From assembly GCA_022579005.1 (NCBI GenBank), contig MU401631.1, positions 1-64,000 of the forward strand: DNA of 64,000 nt, written 5' to 3'. The number at the start of each line of letters is the position of its first letter. Within the stretch, counting starts at the first letter, position 1. Origin of the DNA: Poronia punctata (lineage: Eukaryota > Ascomycota > Sordariomycetes > Xylariales > Xylariaceae). Made by a program: the position numbers and the translations under genes. A model generated the notes under the pieces. The model saw only the letters and a list, made by a program, of their open reading frames with translations, did not search any database and was not told where the DNA came from. Below are positions 33,301 through 44,603 of the stretch, piece by piece.

Positions 33301-34174
33301 AAGGGCACGGTACTGCTCACTTGACTTATACAGTGTCGACTTTTCCTGGGGTCCCAGTGATCCACTCCCCCCTCCACCTCATCTCCCAATCAATCAATCA
33401 ATTCAATCGCTGCAGGTAAGGCACAACTAGTCTACAGTCTACTAAAGATACTTACCAAGTCTGGTCCAAACCTGTGGGCCTGTCTCTTTCCCTCCCCCCC
33501 CCCCCTCCGGTTATCCCAATCGCTCGTTCAAGACTTGTAAGTGAGTCGGGTGGTCTCTTCCATTCCCTTCAAACCGCCATCACCGCATTCTTTCTTGTTG
33601 ATGTGCAACCTCCCGCTCACCTTGCAACGGACAGCGCCAGCGGCAAGCACTGCCACTGAATAGCATTACGCACCGGCCATTTCCATTCGCGCCATCTTCA
33701 ATCGTGATTGCCGAGACTATCGCCAGCTCTTGATAAATCGCCACCTTGTCATTCGTTTATACGTTTCGCTTTTGTATCACCAACTACTTTCTACATCACC
33801 GCCCACACGCTCAATTAGATTCGAGACATAGTCGGAGGTCGAAGTTCTATCGCTATACCACAGATGCAAAAGGTTGAACAACCACATTCTGCCATTGCAC
33901 CAACTGTTGTCGCTTCGACCAACCGCCGCGTTCCCCGATATCTGTTCAATCGCTCGAGATAAGCCTCTGCATATGCAACCGCCGTCATTACTCGAGTGTT
34001 TCGATATCGTGCATCAAGACGTCTGCACACAAAAACTCGACTCTAATACCAACCCCACCTCGTCGGCCGATTCCTACGTCTCTTCCTTCCCAGGAAAACC
34101 ACCTCCGCAACTCGGGACAACCTCTCCGCCGTCTCCGCCTGTCTAGGGTTGGTGTGTGCTGACAAGCCTTCATC
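30381..34174. other. Intergenic region and palI promoter/leader
   Basis: 3.8 kb with no recognised gene, shared by two divergent promoters (ADCK-like to the left, palI to the right). It contains six TACGAGTA/TACTCGTA octamers (30647, 31172, 31238, 32562, 32889, 33085), a C12 run at 33494-33505, and a palindrome CGGGCC-GGCCCG with GATAAG at 30772-30789. 33400-34174 is pyrimidine-rich and looks like a fungal promoter and 5' leader. Short frames here show no domain and I do not call them genes. Confidence 0.5.
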
Positions 34175-36393
34175 ATGTTGCGGCCAGCAACGCCGCTAGC
34201 GATTTTGCTATTCATAGCATTCGCATTGTTGCTACTCTCTGTCCTATCGACCCCCATCATCAAGGCTATACCCCTCGGCGTTTATAAGGGCACCAGTGAG
34301 GGCGTTGTCAACTTTGGCGTGTTTGGATACTGTGTTGAAGATGTCTGCAGTCATATTGAAGTCGGCTATGACACTTCCCACTTCGCGCCTACCAATATTG
34401 GTCTGTCCGATCAGACTCGAACGAAGCTCTCCGCCATCCTCGTCGTCCACCCCGTGGCAGCCCTTCTCACGCTCATCATGTTCATCATGGCCGTTGTAGC
34501 CCATCTGCATTCGCCGTCCCATTCGTCGCGTTATCTTTGTGGTCTATTTATATTCGGCATCGTCACGTTCCTCGTCTGTCTGTTGGCTTTCCTAATCGAT
34601 GTTCTCCTATTCGTACCGCATTTGGCCTGGGGCTCTTGGCTGGTACTTGCTGCCACCATACTTGTTTTCTTGAGTTTCGTCGTTTCTTGTGCTATGCGCC
34701 GCACGCTCGTCGGTAGGAAAGCGAGAAAGCGACGCATTGCGGAGAATGCTGAGATGAGCGGCGAGAATTATTACAATCGCCAAACTGAACAGGAGGCTGT
34801 CTCTGTGACCGCCTCGAGTTTTCAACCGACCGTGCCCAGTATCAGCGGCGCAGCTGGACCTGCCGATAAACTACCTACTTTTGCCGCATATGAGAAGAAG
34901 GATGACCATAGCAGCGATGAGAGAATCCCCTTGACTGCGACACGTACACCGTCCGGCAGGTCGCCGAACAACGCTTCCGCCGACCTGAGCGGTTCGGACC
35001 CGTCGACTAACGACCGGTCGCCTTCGGGGTCAGTGCCACCTTTACCGGTGGATCAGTACGGCAATCCATTGATGCAAGGTCCCGACACCTATGGAATGCG
35101 ACGCGGGCCTTCTATGGAACGTATGGACAGGAGAGGCCGAGGGGGTGGGCCCCCCGTTGGTTACAGGGGCCGGGGCGGTTACGGCAGAGGAGGATATGGC
35201 CCACCCCCGAACGGACGGGGAGGATATGGCCCGCCTCCTAATGGAAGAGGCGCGTATGGCCCGCCAGGTCGCGGAGGATACCCCGGGCCTAATGGCAGAG
35301 GAGGCTACGCTCCGCGTGGATACGCCCCTGGATCCAGGGGAGGCCGGACACCACCCCCACCAAGCTATACCGGAGGGCCGGCCCCTTACGATCGGAGAAC
35401 GCCTCCTGCCGGCTATGGAGGCTATGGATCAGGCACGCGGACACCTCCAGCGCCTGCCGGTGCACCATATGACGACAATCCCCCGATACCTAGTATGCCC
35501 ACGGCTGTAGTGAACCCGGGGGGCTATCAGGCATATCGGCCCGACGACTCTAGTGATCCTAGTGACTTGCCGCGGGCCGAATCGCCTCCGCCTCTGCCAG
35601 AGGGCGATATTCCACGTTCCAACTCGGTTGGTCAGGCTGTAGAAATGGATTCCAAAACCGGCAGTCCTGCTCATCCGCCCGCTGGATATGGTCAATTCGA
35701 TAACCACATAAGAGATAGCGATACGGATGTGGCGGGTATGCTTGCTTTGCAAGAGGCGAGGACATCGTCAGCCCAGCGCATTAATTCGGTTGGGAGCAGA
35801 TATAGCCAAGATGAGTAAGTGAGATGGGATGCTACGGGCCAAGACTCAAAAGATACTGACCGTCGCATAGACACTATGTCCCACCACGTCAAGCTTGGAA
35901 TCAGGGGCCTAGTCGGGGTTCCCCGGGCGTTCCGTCGCCACTACACGTACCTCGTGCTCAGGACAGCAACGGGCAAATGCGACCACCTCCGGTAACCGTC
36001 AATGGCGGGATTTATTACGAAGATGTAGACCCACGCTTCGCTGAACCGTCACCTAGAAGTCGGCAAGCGCCTCAGGAGGCGTCTATTGAACACGAAGATG
36101 ATACCCATCTTGCTCCCGGCGCCCGTAGCCCTACGATATCCGAGAGATCCGGATTCACGTCAGTCTCGCAACGGGGTGTGAACCCCCGCTGGAACCCTGG
36201 TCCCGGAGGACCGGGACAAGGCTACAGCCAACCAATGGCGATGAGAAGACCAGCCAACCGCGACGAGGTGAACATTCTCAATAGCAATCCAGACTTCCAT
36301 CTGCCCACTCGCCGAGGCGGTTCAGCTAGCCCGGCTAGAGGAGGCGCGGTCGGAGGCGGCATCATTCCCAATGGCCCCTATCCGAATCCGTGA
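34175..36393 (+). CDS. palI: pH-response regulator PalI/RIM9
   Basis: Two exons, 34175-35814 and 35871-36393, with a 56-bp intron (GTAAGT, branch TACTGAC, CATAG); spliced product 720 residues. The N-terminus MLRPATPLAILLF begins the first of four membrane helices (about 6-27, 86-110, 120-146, 150-174). The extracellular loop after helix 1 has NFGVFGYC (46-53). This is the SUR7/RIM9 family topology. PalI assists the plasma-membrane pH sensor PalH in the Pal/Rim pathway that activates the transcription factor PacC at alkaline pH. A long cytoplasmic tail follows: Gly/Tyr/Pro-rich tandem units (GRGGYGPPPN type, about 315-400), then a Pro-rich disordered region. Without splicing the protein would stop at residue 547 just after the donor; the spliced frame continues for 174 codons, which supports the intron. 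Confidence 0.92.
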
Positions 36394-37588
36394 GGGGGCT
36401 CATCGGCCGGCTTTGCCACCTGGCCTTCTGCAACACGTTTGTAACGATCGTTCGCAGTCCCATCATGTCAGGTTTTCTGAATCAAACAAGTGACATTCTA
36501 GCATTCTGATGATTCAACCCATACCCGAGCAAACCTCTGCTATACTCTCTCCAAACAACTTACTTTCTGGAGGTGCTGCTTCTTGCGTTCAGCCTCGTTG
36601 CCGTTTCTATCTTCACTATGGGAAATCATAATTTGACGGATTAAAGTCATTGTCGGATATCATATTGTGCCAAGTTTTTCTCTTCTTTACGGTAACGGCG
36701 TTTCAGGTCTATAGGCGATGACTGAACTAGAATTGAAGTTCAGGTTGGGAGTGGCAGGTTGAAGCCTACGTACTTGGTTTGTTTCTGTCTTTCCAGCCTC
36801 TGCTTGGGAAAAAGGTAGTAATTTTTGTAAGGGATACTTGCCGCTTTGGCGGTCCATGGCCGCATATATTATCGCGGAGATGGTCGTGGGTGTGTTACGA
36901 TTCGAGTAAGATGGGAGCGGGGAGACACCTTGGCCGTCTTGCAAGCCAAGCAAGATGGCACCGCATATACTTTGCCTTGTCCAGATGGAAACAGCAACAT
37001 GGGATTCTTAAAATGAAACACGTTTCAAGTTGACGGGTTTCGATTTGACATTTTATTTTGGTGCCATAAATAAAGTAAAACACGTTGTGTGCCTAGTATT
37101 ACTATCTTCATTTCTCCTATACTGTATGCAACCAGTTCTATTCCCTAAATAAGTCTTCTGCTTCACATTACGTAGCAATATACAAGACCACATGCCTTTA
37201 GATTAAATTATAAGTAATAGAAATCCCTCCTATATTATCAGATAAGTATTATATGTAAGGCCACTGTCAAGGCCACTACTTGGTCAAGACTATTCAGGTC
37301 AAAATGATGATCTAGGTTTTGTTTTCTCGGAGTTTTGTATTTACCTAGATGATATTTCTTGTACGGAATTCTTTGCACATGTTCTGTGCATTTAGAGAGG
37401 TCATTGCCTGTTTATATGTAGGATTGTTATTTTATATGTTTATATATGTGTGTGCGTATTTGTTGACTTGTATATCTCTAGTTATTCCCTAGATTCCGTC
37501 TTCTGTGGTTATCTATCTATCGTACCCTTAACGGTATGTTTTTGGTCTTACTGCCCTTTACAGATACAACTCAATCTTATACTTTATA

Positions 37589-37617
37589 GTGTGTGTGTTT
37601 ATGTGTGTGTGTGTGTT
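37589..37617. repeat. GT microsatellite
   Basis: An imperfect (GT)n tract broken once by TTTAT. Low complexity, no gene nearby. Confidence 0.8.
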
Positions 37618-39202
37618 CTGGCCTAAAGATAAATATAGAGACGAAGAGGTTCTAGAGTAACCGACTTGAAAATGGTCGACTTGTTTGCATAGTTGAAGTG
37701 AATGTTTTAACTACTGCCAGAATACAGGTCAAATACAAGCTATATATACCGTTTATGTTGTGAGGTGTGCTTATCCCTGGCAGGGTAAGGAGATGGTTGT
37801 CACAGTCTACACTGCCGGGGGGTCCGTAATGACTTATTGTTATTGCACAAGGAGGGAAGGTTTCTCTGAGAAGCAGAGGTCTCCTGTATCTACTTATATA
37901 GGCGTTTCGGTGTAGACTTGGCCTGTACACGTAGGCACCGAGACCGGAACCGTGACAATGGTGAGGGAGACGGTGATTCTAAAGAGGTTGTAAAGTCGGA
38001 GTGTATGTTGTTTATTAGAACTGACCTAGGTATATTTCTGAGACGAGTGAGGAGTGATATATACAAGGGCTTGTGTTTTGATATTGCATGTACAGACTGA
38101 CGTAGGGGATGGGCTATATATATGTATATCTATCAACGCGTTTACTCCAGTTCGCTCTTTTACATCATATATTGTATGAAAATATCCCTATAGACGACCT
38201 CGGCTTCTGATGCTCCATAAGGGCTGTTACTTTTAATGCCGGGGTCTATCTACAGAGTTATTCTGCAATCAAGTTTGTGTTTCTGTTGCTAAAGGGGGTA
38301 CGTCAGAGAGTCAGCGAGGAGACCGTACTAGCAGTCGTATTTCAAGACGAAGTGTTGAAGTCCACCCTTATTCCAACCCGTTTTGTGTTCACTTTCTTCT
38401 TATGAGCTTCTACGATATATGACGGCAGTATAATAATGCAAGAATACAACGCATATACTAGCACCGGTACAAGTCTGCCGATGTAAGTTTTGCCTCGGTT
38501 CAGTTCTAGAGGTAGGTATACTCCCAATGCTACGGTTGTAAGAATCGGGATAGGGAAGGCTGTTTTTTTTGCGTGGAACCATACCTATATAAGAACTACA
38601 AAGACCTGAGGATCTGATATCTATGTCAACATTTAAAGGTAGTGCGTATAGACTACTATTCAGGAGGTCTTAAAGCACGACATGAACAAGGCGAAAGCCA
38701 ACCCCATCACCAATTTCTTTTTATTAGCCTTTGCTTAAACCACTTGCCGTCTTGCCGGACCCTATGGGATCGATCTATTTACCGGCGACAGACGGTTACC
38801 TATGAGTACGTATGTATGTAATGCAGGCGAGTCCGTAGCTCTTTTTCTTCTTGCAGCTTTAACGCGAGACTACCTACCTACAGAATCTGCCCCGTACCTA
38901 TCTATATATCTATCCAGATGATAAATTTGAGCAGCGTAGCATCACAGATGGCACTTTTGTGAAATGAAGAAGAGCCAGAACTAGCTAAAGGTTAGGTACC
39001 TACATAGATAACTATTTATACTTCGTAAGCGAGCGAATCTCCGAGGCAGCGAGCCCGTTCGTCTTGGCGGGACCTTGTCCGGACTCCCGAGCTTTAGGAG
39101 TACGGGTAATGGATAACGGCAAGTGTTGGGGATGGAAAAGAAAAACACGGTAAACAAAAGGCTCCTGCTTGTGCATATACACTTGATCAGCTGATTAGAG
39201 CT

Positions 39203-39227
39203 CTCACTCACTCACTCACTCACTCAC
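39203..39227. repeat. CTCA microsatellite
   Basis: Six uninterrupted CTCA units plus one extra C in intergenic DNA. Confidence 0.9.
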
Positions 39228-39288
39228 AGGTGTGGTAGGGGCAACTTCTACCTAACCTACATACCCACCTAAGATAGACGTTAAAATT

Positions 39289-39307
39289 CTACTACTACTA
39301 CTACTAC
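39289..39307. repeat. CTA microsatellite
   Basis: Six CTA units followed by C, about 60 bp from the CTCA tract. Confidence 0.9.
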
Positions 39308-42300
39308 GTACCTAAAGTAAGTAGCTATCAAGATAAATATGGTAGCTGTCAGCACTATATTTTTAGTAAGCCAAGCATCTGAGCTTACCAAGTGTCTGGC
39401 ATTTCATTCAACCTAGTCTAACCCTAGGTTGAACAGAATCATATCAATAGTGTGTTTACCACATTATTCTGTTTTGTCCGTCTTACAACTACGAGTAGGT
39501 AACTATAACCGAGAAAAAAAAAAGAACAAGTAGATAAGAATTCTGTATCAAGAATGTAATGATCGGTGTGACTTGATGCAGTAAGACGTCGAACAGGCAA
39601 AGCGTGGTTTAGCCCGTAACAAAAAGAAAAAATCGACCGCTAGATTCCGCAGCAATGCCCATGCTTTAAACTGCCAGATATTTCCTTGATAAACAACCCC
39701 CTTTTTATCATATTATTGTAACCTATGAGTACCTACGTGTAAGAGTAGCCGGGCAAGTAGGTAGGTTAGGTTAGGTATCATATTTTGGCCGGGTGGCCTT
39801 TGCGTCTCGGAACACGGCCACGGCCGCGGCCGTACTTGTACGTCCGTATATCAGGGGTAAGAATAGCCGAGGCGAGTTTACCAAAGTCTGGGTACGTGTA
39901 TAAACATCCCACATGATTAGCTAACCTACGTTACAAATAAATATGTACGAGTAGGTAGAATAAACACCTGCATAGGGGTCAAGGTGTTTTTATTTTCCAA
40001 TCTTCTTACACAAGGGGCTAACCTAGACAGACGTAAATACGCCATTCTAGACTAATAAAAAAACAAGCCAAACAAAGGTATTTAACCCTTTTTATATGCA
40101 GTAACTAGGTAGGACATGTACTTTTGTACATGTTTAATTCGCGGTTCCCACTTTCCGAGGTCTGCCCAGGTCTTATTCGGAACTCGGAGCAGAGCCTCGG
40201 AGGGCCGGGAATAAAAGGCAGCGCAGGCAATGATACCTATGGGGAACGTTGAAGACCATCTCAGTAAGCCCGACAGATCTAGTTAACTTGTTAGCATGGG
40301 AAGGATAATGTGAAGTTAGGTATTCGTGGAATAAAAGCCCCCGATAACACATCACCTATTCGTAGGTAGGTAAAGGTAGGCATGCATTACAAGTATATCG
40401 CATAAAAATATGTAAGTCTATATGTATGTTGTAATGTGGTTGTTATCTCTATCGTATGCCTTTAGCTAACATTTGTAAGATCTTAAGACAGTGCTCCGAC
40501 CAATGTACCTATTAGTCTAACCTAATACCCAAAGGCGCGGCATAGGTAATAGGAAACAAAAACACGTAAGGCCACAAAATGGACGCGGACACACGAGTGT
40601 AAGTATTATGCAGGAACCTGAATCTGCATGCTCGACTACCTACTTGATCACTGGGGGCCGTGGCGTTGCTGTCGTTCCTCGGCTTGCATAGGTAAGTAGT
40701 TTATGTAGCTAACTAAGTCTAGATTATTCCAGGCCCCCCGCTCCATTTCTTTATGGCACTTTTGCAACATAGCGTAAAGGTTAAAATAATAGGTACTTGT
40801 TTATATCTGCTCAGTCTAGACTACGCGTAGTCTATCTTTGAAGTATACGCTATCAAGCGGGATGATCCTTGAAATGTATTTTGCAAAAAAACACAAAATG
40901 GGAGGAGGTTGTGCTTGGCTATCAAGCAAGTTGAGAAGGGCTCTTCTACGCGGCTAATTATGCTCCCAGGAACGTTCAAGTACTTACTTTTTCGTAGCCG
41001 TTAATAGGGATAGATATCCAGCCATCGGACAATATTGTAATCCTACGAGTAGGTAAGTCAACCAACGTCCGTACATAGCAAAACTCCCCACGTTTTACAT
41101 ATCCATCAACGGAAGGATTTGTACAACGGTGTACCGTGTATACCTCCTATTTGCCATCGGCATTTATATCTTTTCCTACTTTGTACACGTAAATACCGCG
41201 CGTTAAAAGCGCTCCATTTTGTAAGCTGCTTTTAAATAATAATAAAGTGGAAGAAGATATGGGTCAAGTATGCTTGCTGTGGGGTTAGGTTAAACTATCA
41301 CGGGATTTGTACCATGTATAATGTTTACAAGGACCACCGACATGCCAACGCCAACAATAACAGCGTTTCTATTTGTCTAAAGTCAATTGCGTGATTGCTT
41401 GCTAATTAGTCCTCTTACGCAGGTACACGTAAAAAGTCGGTATTTCTTCTAGACGTAATTCTTCATATTGTGGGGTTTTTACATTCAAAGCTTTCTAACC
41501 CTACGAGTAAAATACCGACACTTACCTATGTGTGTGTGGTTGTGTGTGCAAGGTACCTTACCCTTGACCCTTACTGCAGCAAAAGTAAGGTTGTTATGCA
41601 GTTGGTTATGCAACCGCATTAGTCGCGCTACCGAGTGCTTCCCCGAGGTACTAGCGTGACGCTACCAAACCAAGCCAAACGAGACGAAACTTGAGGCAAA
41701 TAAAGAATTAATAGCTAATTACCTTACTTTACTGAGTAAAGTACCTGTACAAGGGGGAAAGAAACTGCCGAGAGAACTCGCGGATCCCCCCCCTGGCGCG
41801 AACCCCCGCTTACTTTTAATAACTAGCCCGAAAACCAAACAAGGAATATTCCAAGCTTTCCTGGAAAAAGAGAACGTCAGGGGCCCCTCCCCCTGGCTCG
41901 GACAAGTTGATCCTTTCGCTTGAGCTTGAGCTCCACGTGCTAGTGCTAGGTTAGCTGTTGGAAAGGCGCGCGCGAGCGGCTCAAAAATCGAGATATGTTG
42001 GTACGGGATTGTACGGATGCATGTTATGCGCCCAGGATGCAAGGGTATAACGCAACATTGTCACCTGCATTTTTCTGCATCTAGGGACCAACAACGGCCC
42101 TTTTTTTTTCTTCTTTCTTTTTTTTCTTGGGATGGTTATCAATCAGGGAAAAACGACACATGTGAGAAAATAGTATGTATGTTATGTTATGTTGCAGAGA
42201 CTCTTTTTCCCTTTTCTTTCATGACAATTGAATTTTTATAGACATTTCGTTACCTTGACCGACGGAGGCTGGTCTGTCGCTAATCCGCTAATTACATGAA

Positions 42301-42409
42301 AAGAAGAAGCAAAAAAAAGAGAAGAAGAAAAAGAAAAAACCGTGTCGTGACAGTCGTAAAAATATATACATATAAGCCAAATCAATCAAGTCCAAAAAAA
42401 AAAAAAACA

Positions 42410-43897
42410 TTACAAGACAATGCTCAATGTACCATCGGCATTAATACACTTGGCCATACCATATCGCCGCGACTCCAAACTCCAGTAAAGCACGCCGGTG
42501 ATGAAATAGCGACACCAGAGGATAAAGTTGAGGATGTTTCCCTGTAATTCGTCCTTCTCGGGCGATATCTCGCCTAGTTCTTTGGCGGCCGCTTCGAATC
42601 TCGACATGGTTTCCGATAGCGCCATGTCCAGATCGCGCGATACGCTATCCATCGAGTCTTTGCACTCTTCTGTCAGGTGCTGGAACATGACGGGTACAAT
42701 GTTTAGAAGAGAGCCTTGAACCTGCGGAAGAAGAAAAATGTTAGGACCATTACTTGGGGGGAAATGGAGGGGAGGGGAGGGGGTGTGGGTAAGGTAATGT
42801 AAGAGAAGGTAAGCTTACTATTTCCTTTTGTACCGAGTACACGTCATTGAGGATCAGACAGATGTAAATGGTTTCTCTCCACAGAGCCTTCATAGCGGCG
42901 CATTCCATGACTTCTTCCGGAAGTCTGACTTTCAACATGTAACTAAGAAAAAAAACAATGCCAACGTCAGTAACAGATCGCAAAAACCTTCCCGCACAAC
43001 ACAACACGACAACACAACACAAATACATACTCTGTAATGGCGATCTGAGGCGCACATCCGACCGATCCGGACCGAATATTCATATATTCCTGCACGCTGG
43101 GTATGGTTCCGGCCATGCGATGCGAGTGCTCGACAGCGACCTGCAGCATGAAGTTCTCGAGTTCGTCAAAGAAGCGCTGGCGCTGACGGACGTCGGTGGC
43201 GGCGCGCACTCCCCGCCCCACGTCGGCGAATAGCGTCATGTTCTGGTTGGGCGCCTCCATGTCCTCGGCGCAGTCCTCGCCGTCGAGACCCAGCATCCGG
43301 TGGATGTACGCCAGAGATTGCTTGTAGTACTCGCGCGCCAGGGTCTCGTCCGCCGCCGCATCCGTGTCGCCCGCGTCGATCTCGTCGTCCCATACGAATA
43401 TCCAGACGGAATATGCCGTTGCTACCTTTAGTTCTTCCCATTCGGCGTCTGGATACCATCTATATATCGAGAGATGGTTAGTTTTACTCTTCGTCTATTC
43501 GCAGAGGAAAGGGAAGAACAGGGGGAAAAAAAAAAAAGTCTTACAAGGACATGAGTCTGGCGAAATCGGCCTGCTTCAAAGCCTTCAGCTTCCTCTCATT
43601 GGTGATGATCCTCTCGAGCAGCGAATCGACCAGGTCCTGCAGTTCCACGGCATACTTGTTCACAGCCGTCGGCCAGGCCGCAAACACCTTTGTCAGATCG
43701 GAGAGGTGTAATGTGTTGCCGTGGAGCCGGGCAGCTAGAGCCTCGGCCTCGGGCTGAAGCTTCTCATCGTCGACGACACAGGTCTTCTCCGTTGCCGGCA
43801 CGATCTTCTGGCGGGGTGTAGGTTCGACATGGTGTATGAAGGACGCCTTGAAGCTGGAGCGCAGACGTTGCGCGATATCTAGCATTGTGGTCTTCAT
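42410..43897 (-). CDS. Class I terpene cyclase (sesquiterpene-synthase type)
   Basis: Four exons on the minus strand: 43545-43897, 43031-43459, 42819-42942, 42410-42721. The three introns (85, 88, 97 bp) have GTAAGA, GTATGT and GTAAGC donors. The spliced product is 405 residues, a normal length for fungal sesquiterpene cyclases. The aspartate-rich Mg-binding motif is DDEID (142-146) in WIFVWDDEIDAGD. The NSE triad is N293, S297, E301 in NDVYSVQKE. A pyrophosphate-sensor-like Arg (R247, in EYMNIRSGS) lies 46 residues before the triad, and an RY pair (R388, Y389) is near the C-terminus. All class I catalytic elements are therefore present. It should ionise a linear prenyl diphosphate, most likely farnesyl diphosphate, and cyclise it in the cytosol. 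The product cannot be predicted. Start is the ATG at 43897; a second ATG lies four codons later. No P450, transporter or regulator adjoins it. Confidence 0.9.
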
Positions 43898-44586
43898 CTT
43901 GGTATTGTTGGTCGCGCTGGCTGGCAAGGAACAAAATAACGTATTATCAATGTAAGATAAAATAGAAAGAATGGCCGCAAAATTGCAAAATAAAACGAAA
44001 ATAGTGTAAACTATATATATGTTTGAGCCGAGAGGCGCTGACGTATGATTTCCCTGGGGAAAATATGTGGGCAAAGGCTAAGCAAAAGTCACAGTGTCAG
44101 CGCTACCACAAGCTTTCTCTGGTAAGAAATATTTATATATGCTTGGCTGGTCGATTTGCTGACGGTGGGGGATGAGGAGTCAAGGGATAGATAGGATATG
44201 TTCAAAGGACGAAGAGGCAAAATATATATAGTTGCAACTCGACTATCGTCCGTGGTGGAGGGAAATATGACCTGCAAGAGACTCCACGACGGTTTAGGAC
44301 AAGATATCTCAACATGTGCGTCTACCTATACTAGGTACTTAGATCATGATCGCTCGTACATTTGAACCCACGCGGGGAGGAACCAAGCGAGGAAGATGAA
44401 CAAGAGATGGGGCCTTGGCGAACACTAAGAGATGCGGACGCAACTAACGACGGTATGGACTAACCTAGACGGACTTAGGAGAGATGGTGTTCCATTCTTC
44501 GGTTGGAAAGGGCTTGGGGGGCAGAAGGGAGATGAGCAAGGGAAAATAGAACAGAGATAGATAGCGGGAAAGAGAGGGAGTTGCCG

Positions 44587-44603
44587 CTCTCTCTCTCTCT
44601 CTC
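44587..44603. repeat. CT microsatellite
   Basis: Eight CT units plus C in intergenic DNA, 17 bp before a TACGAGTA octamer. Confidence 0.85.

Larger units (their letters stand above)
36394..42409. other. 6-kb intergenic region
   Basis: No gene was recognised between palI and the terpene cyclase; both genes point toward this gap. It contains microsatellites (GT at 37589-37617, CTCA at 39203-39227, CTA at 39289-39307), four TACGAGTA octamers (39490, 39946, 41044, 41502) and many ACCTA/TAGGT repeats. Open frames of up to about 107 codons show no family features. Confidence 0.5.

Noticed and set aside
39760..39780. TAGGTTAGGTTAGG, telomere-like repeat
   Set aside because: The fungal telomere unit is TTAGGG; this is only a short run of the common TAGGT/ACCTA intergenic words.
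43166..43459. Arg/Gly-rich frames antisense or shifted over the terpene cyclase exons
   Set aside because: Shadow frames created by the GC-rich coding exon; the spliced cyclase explains the sequence.
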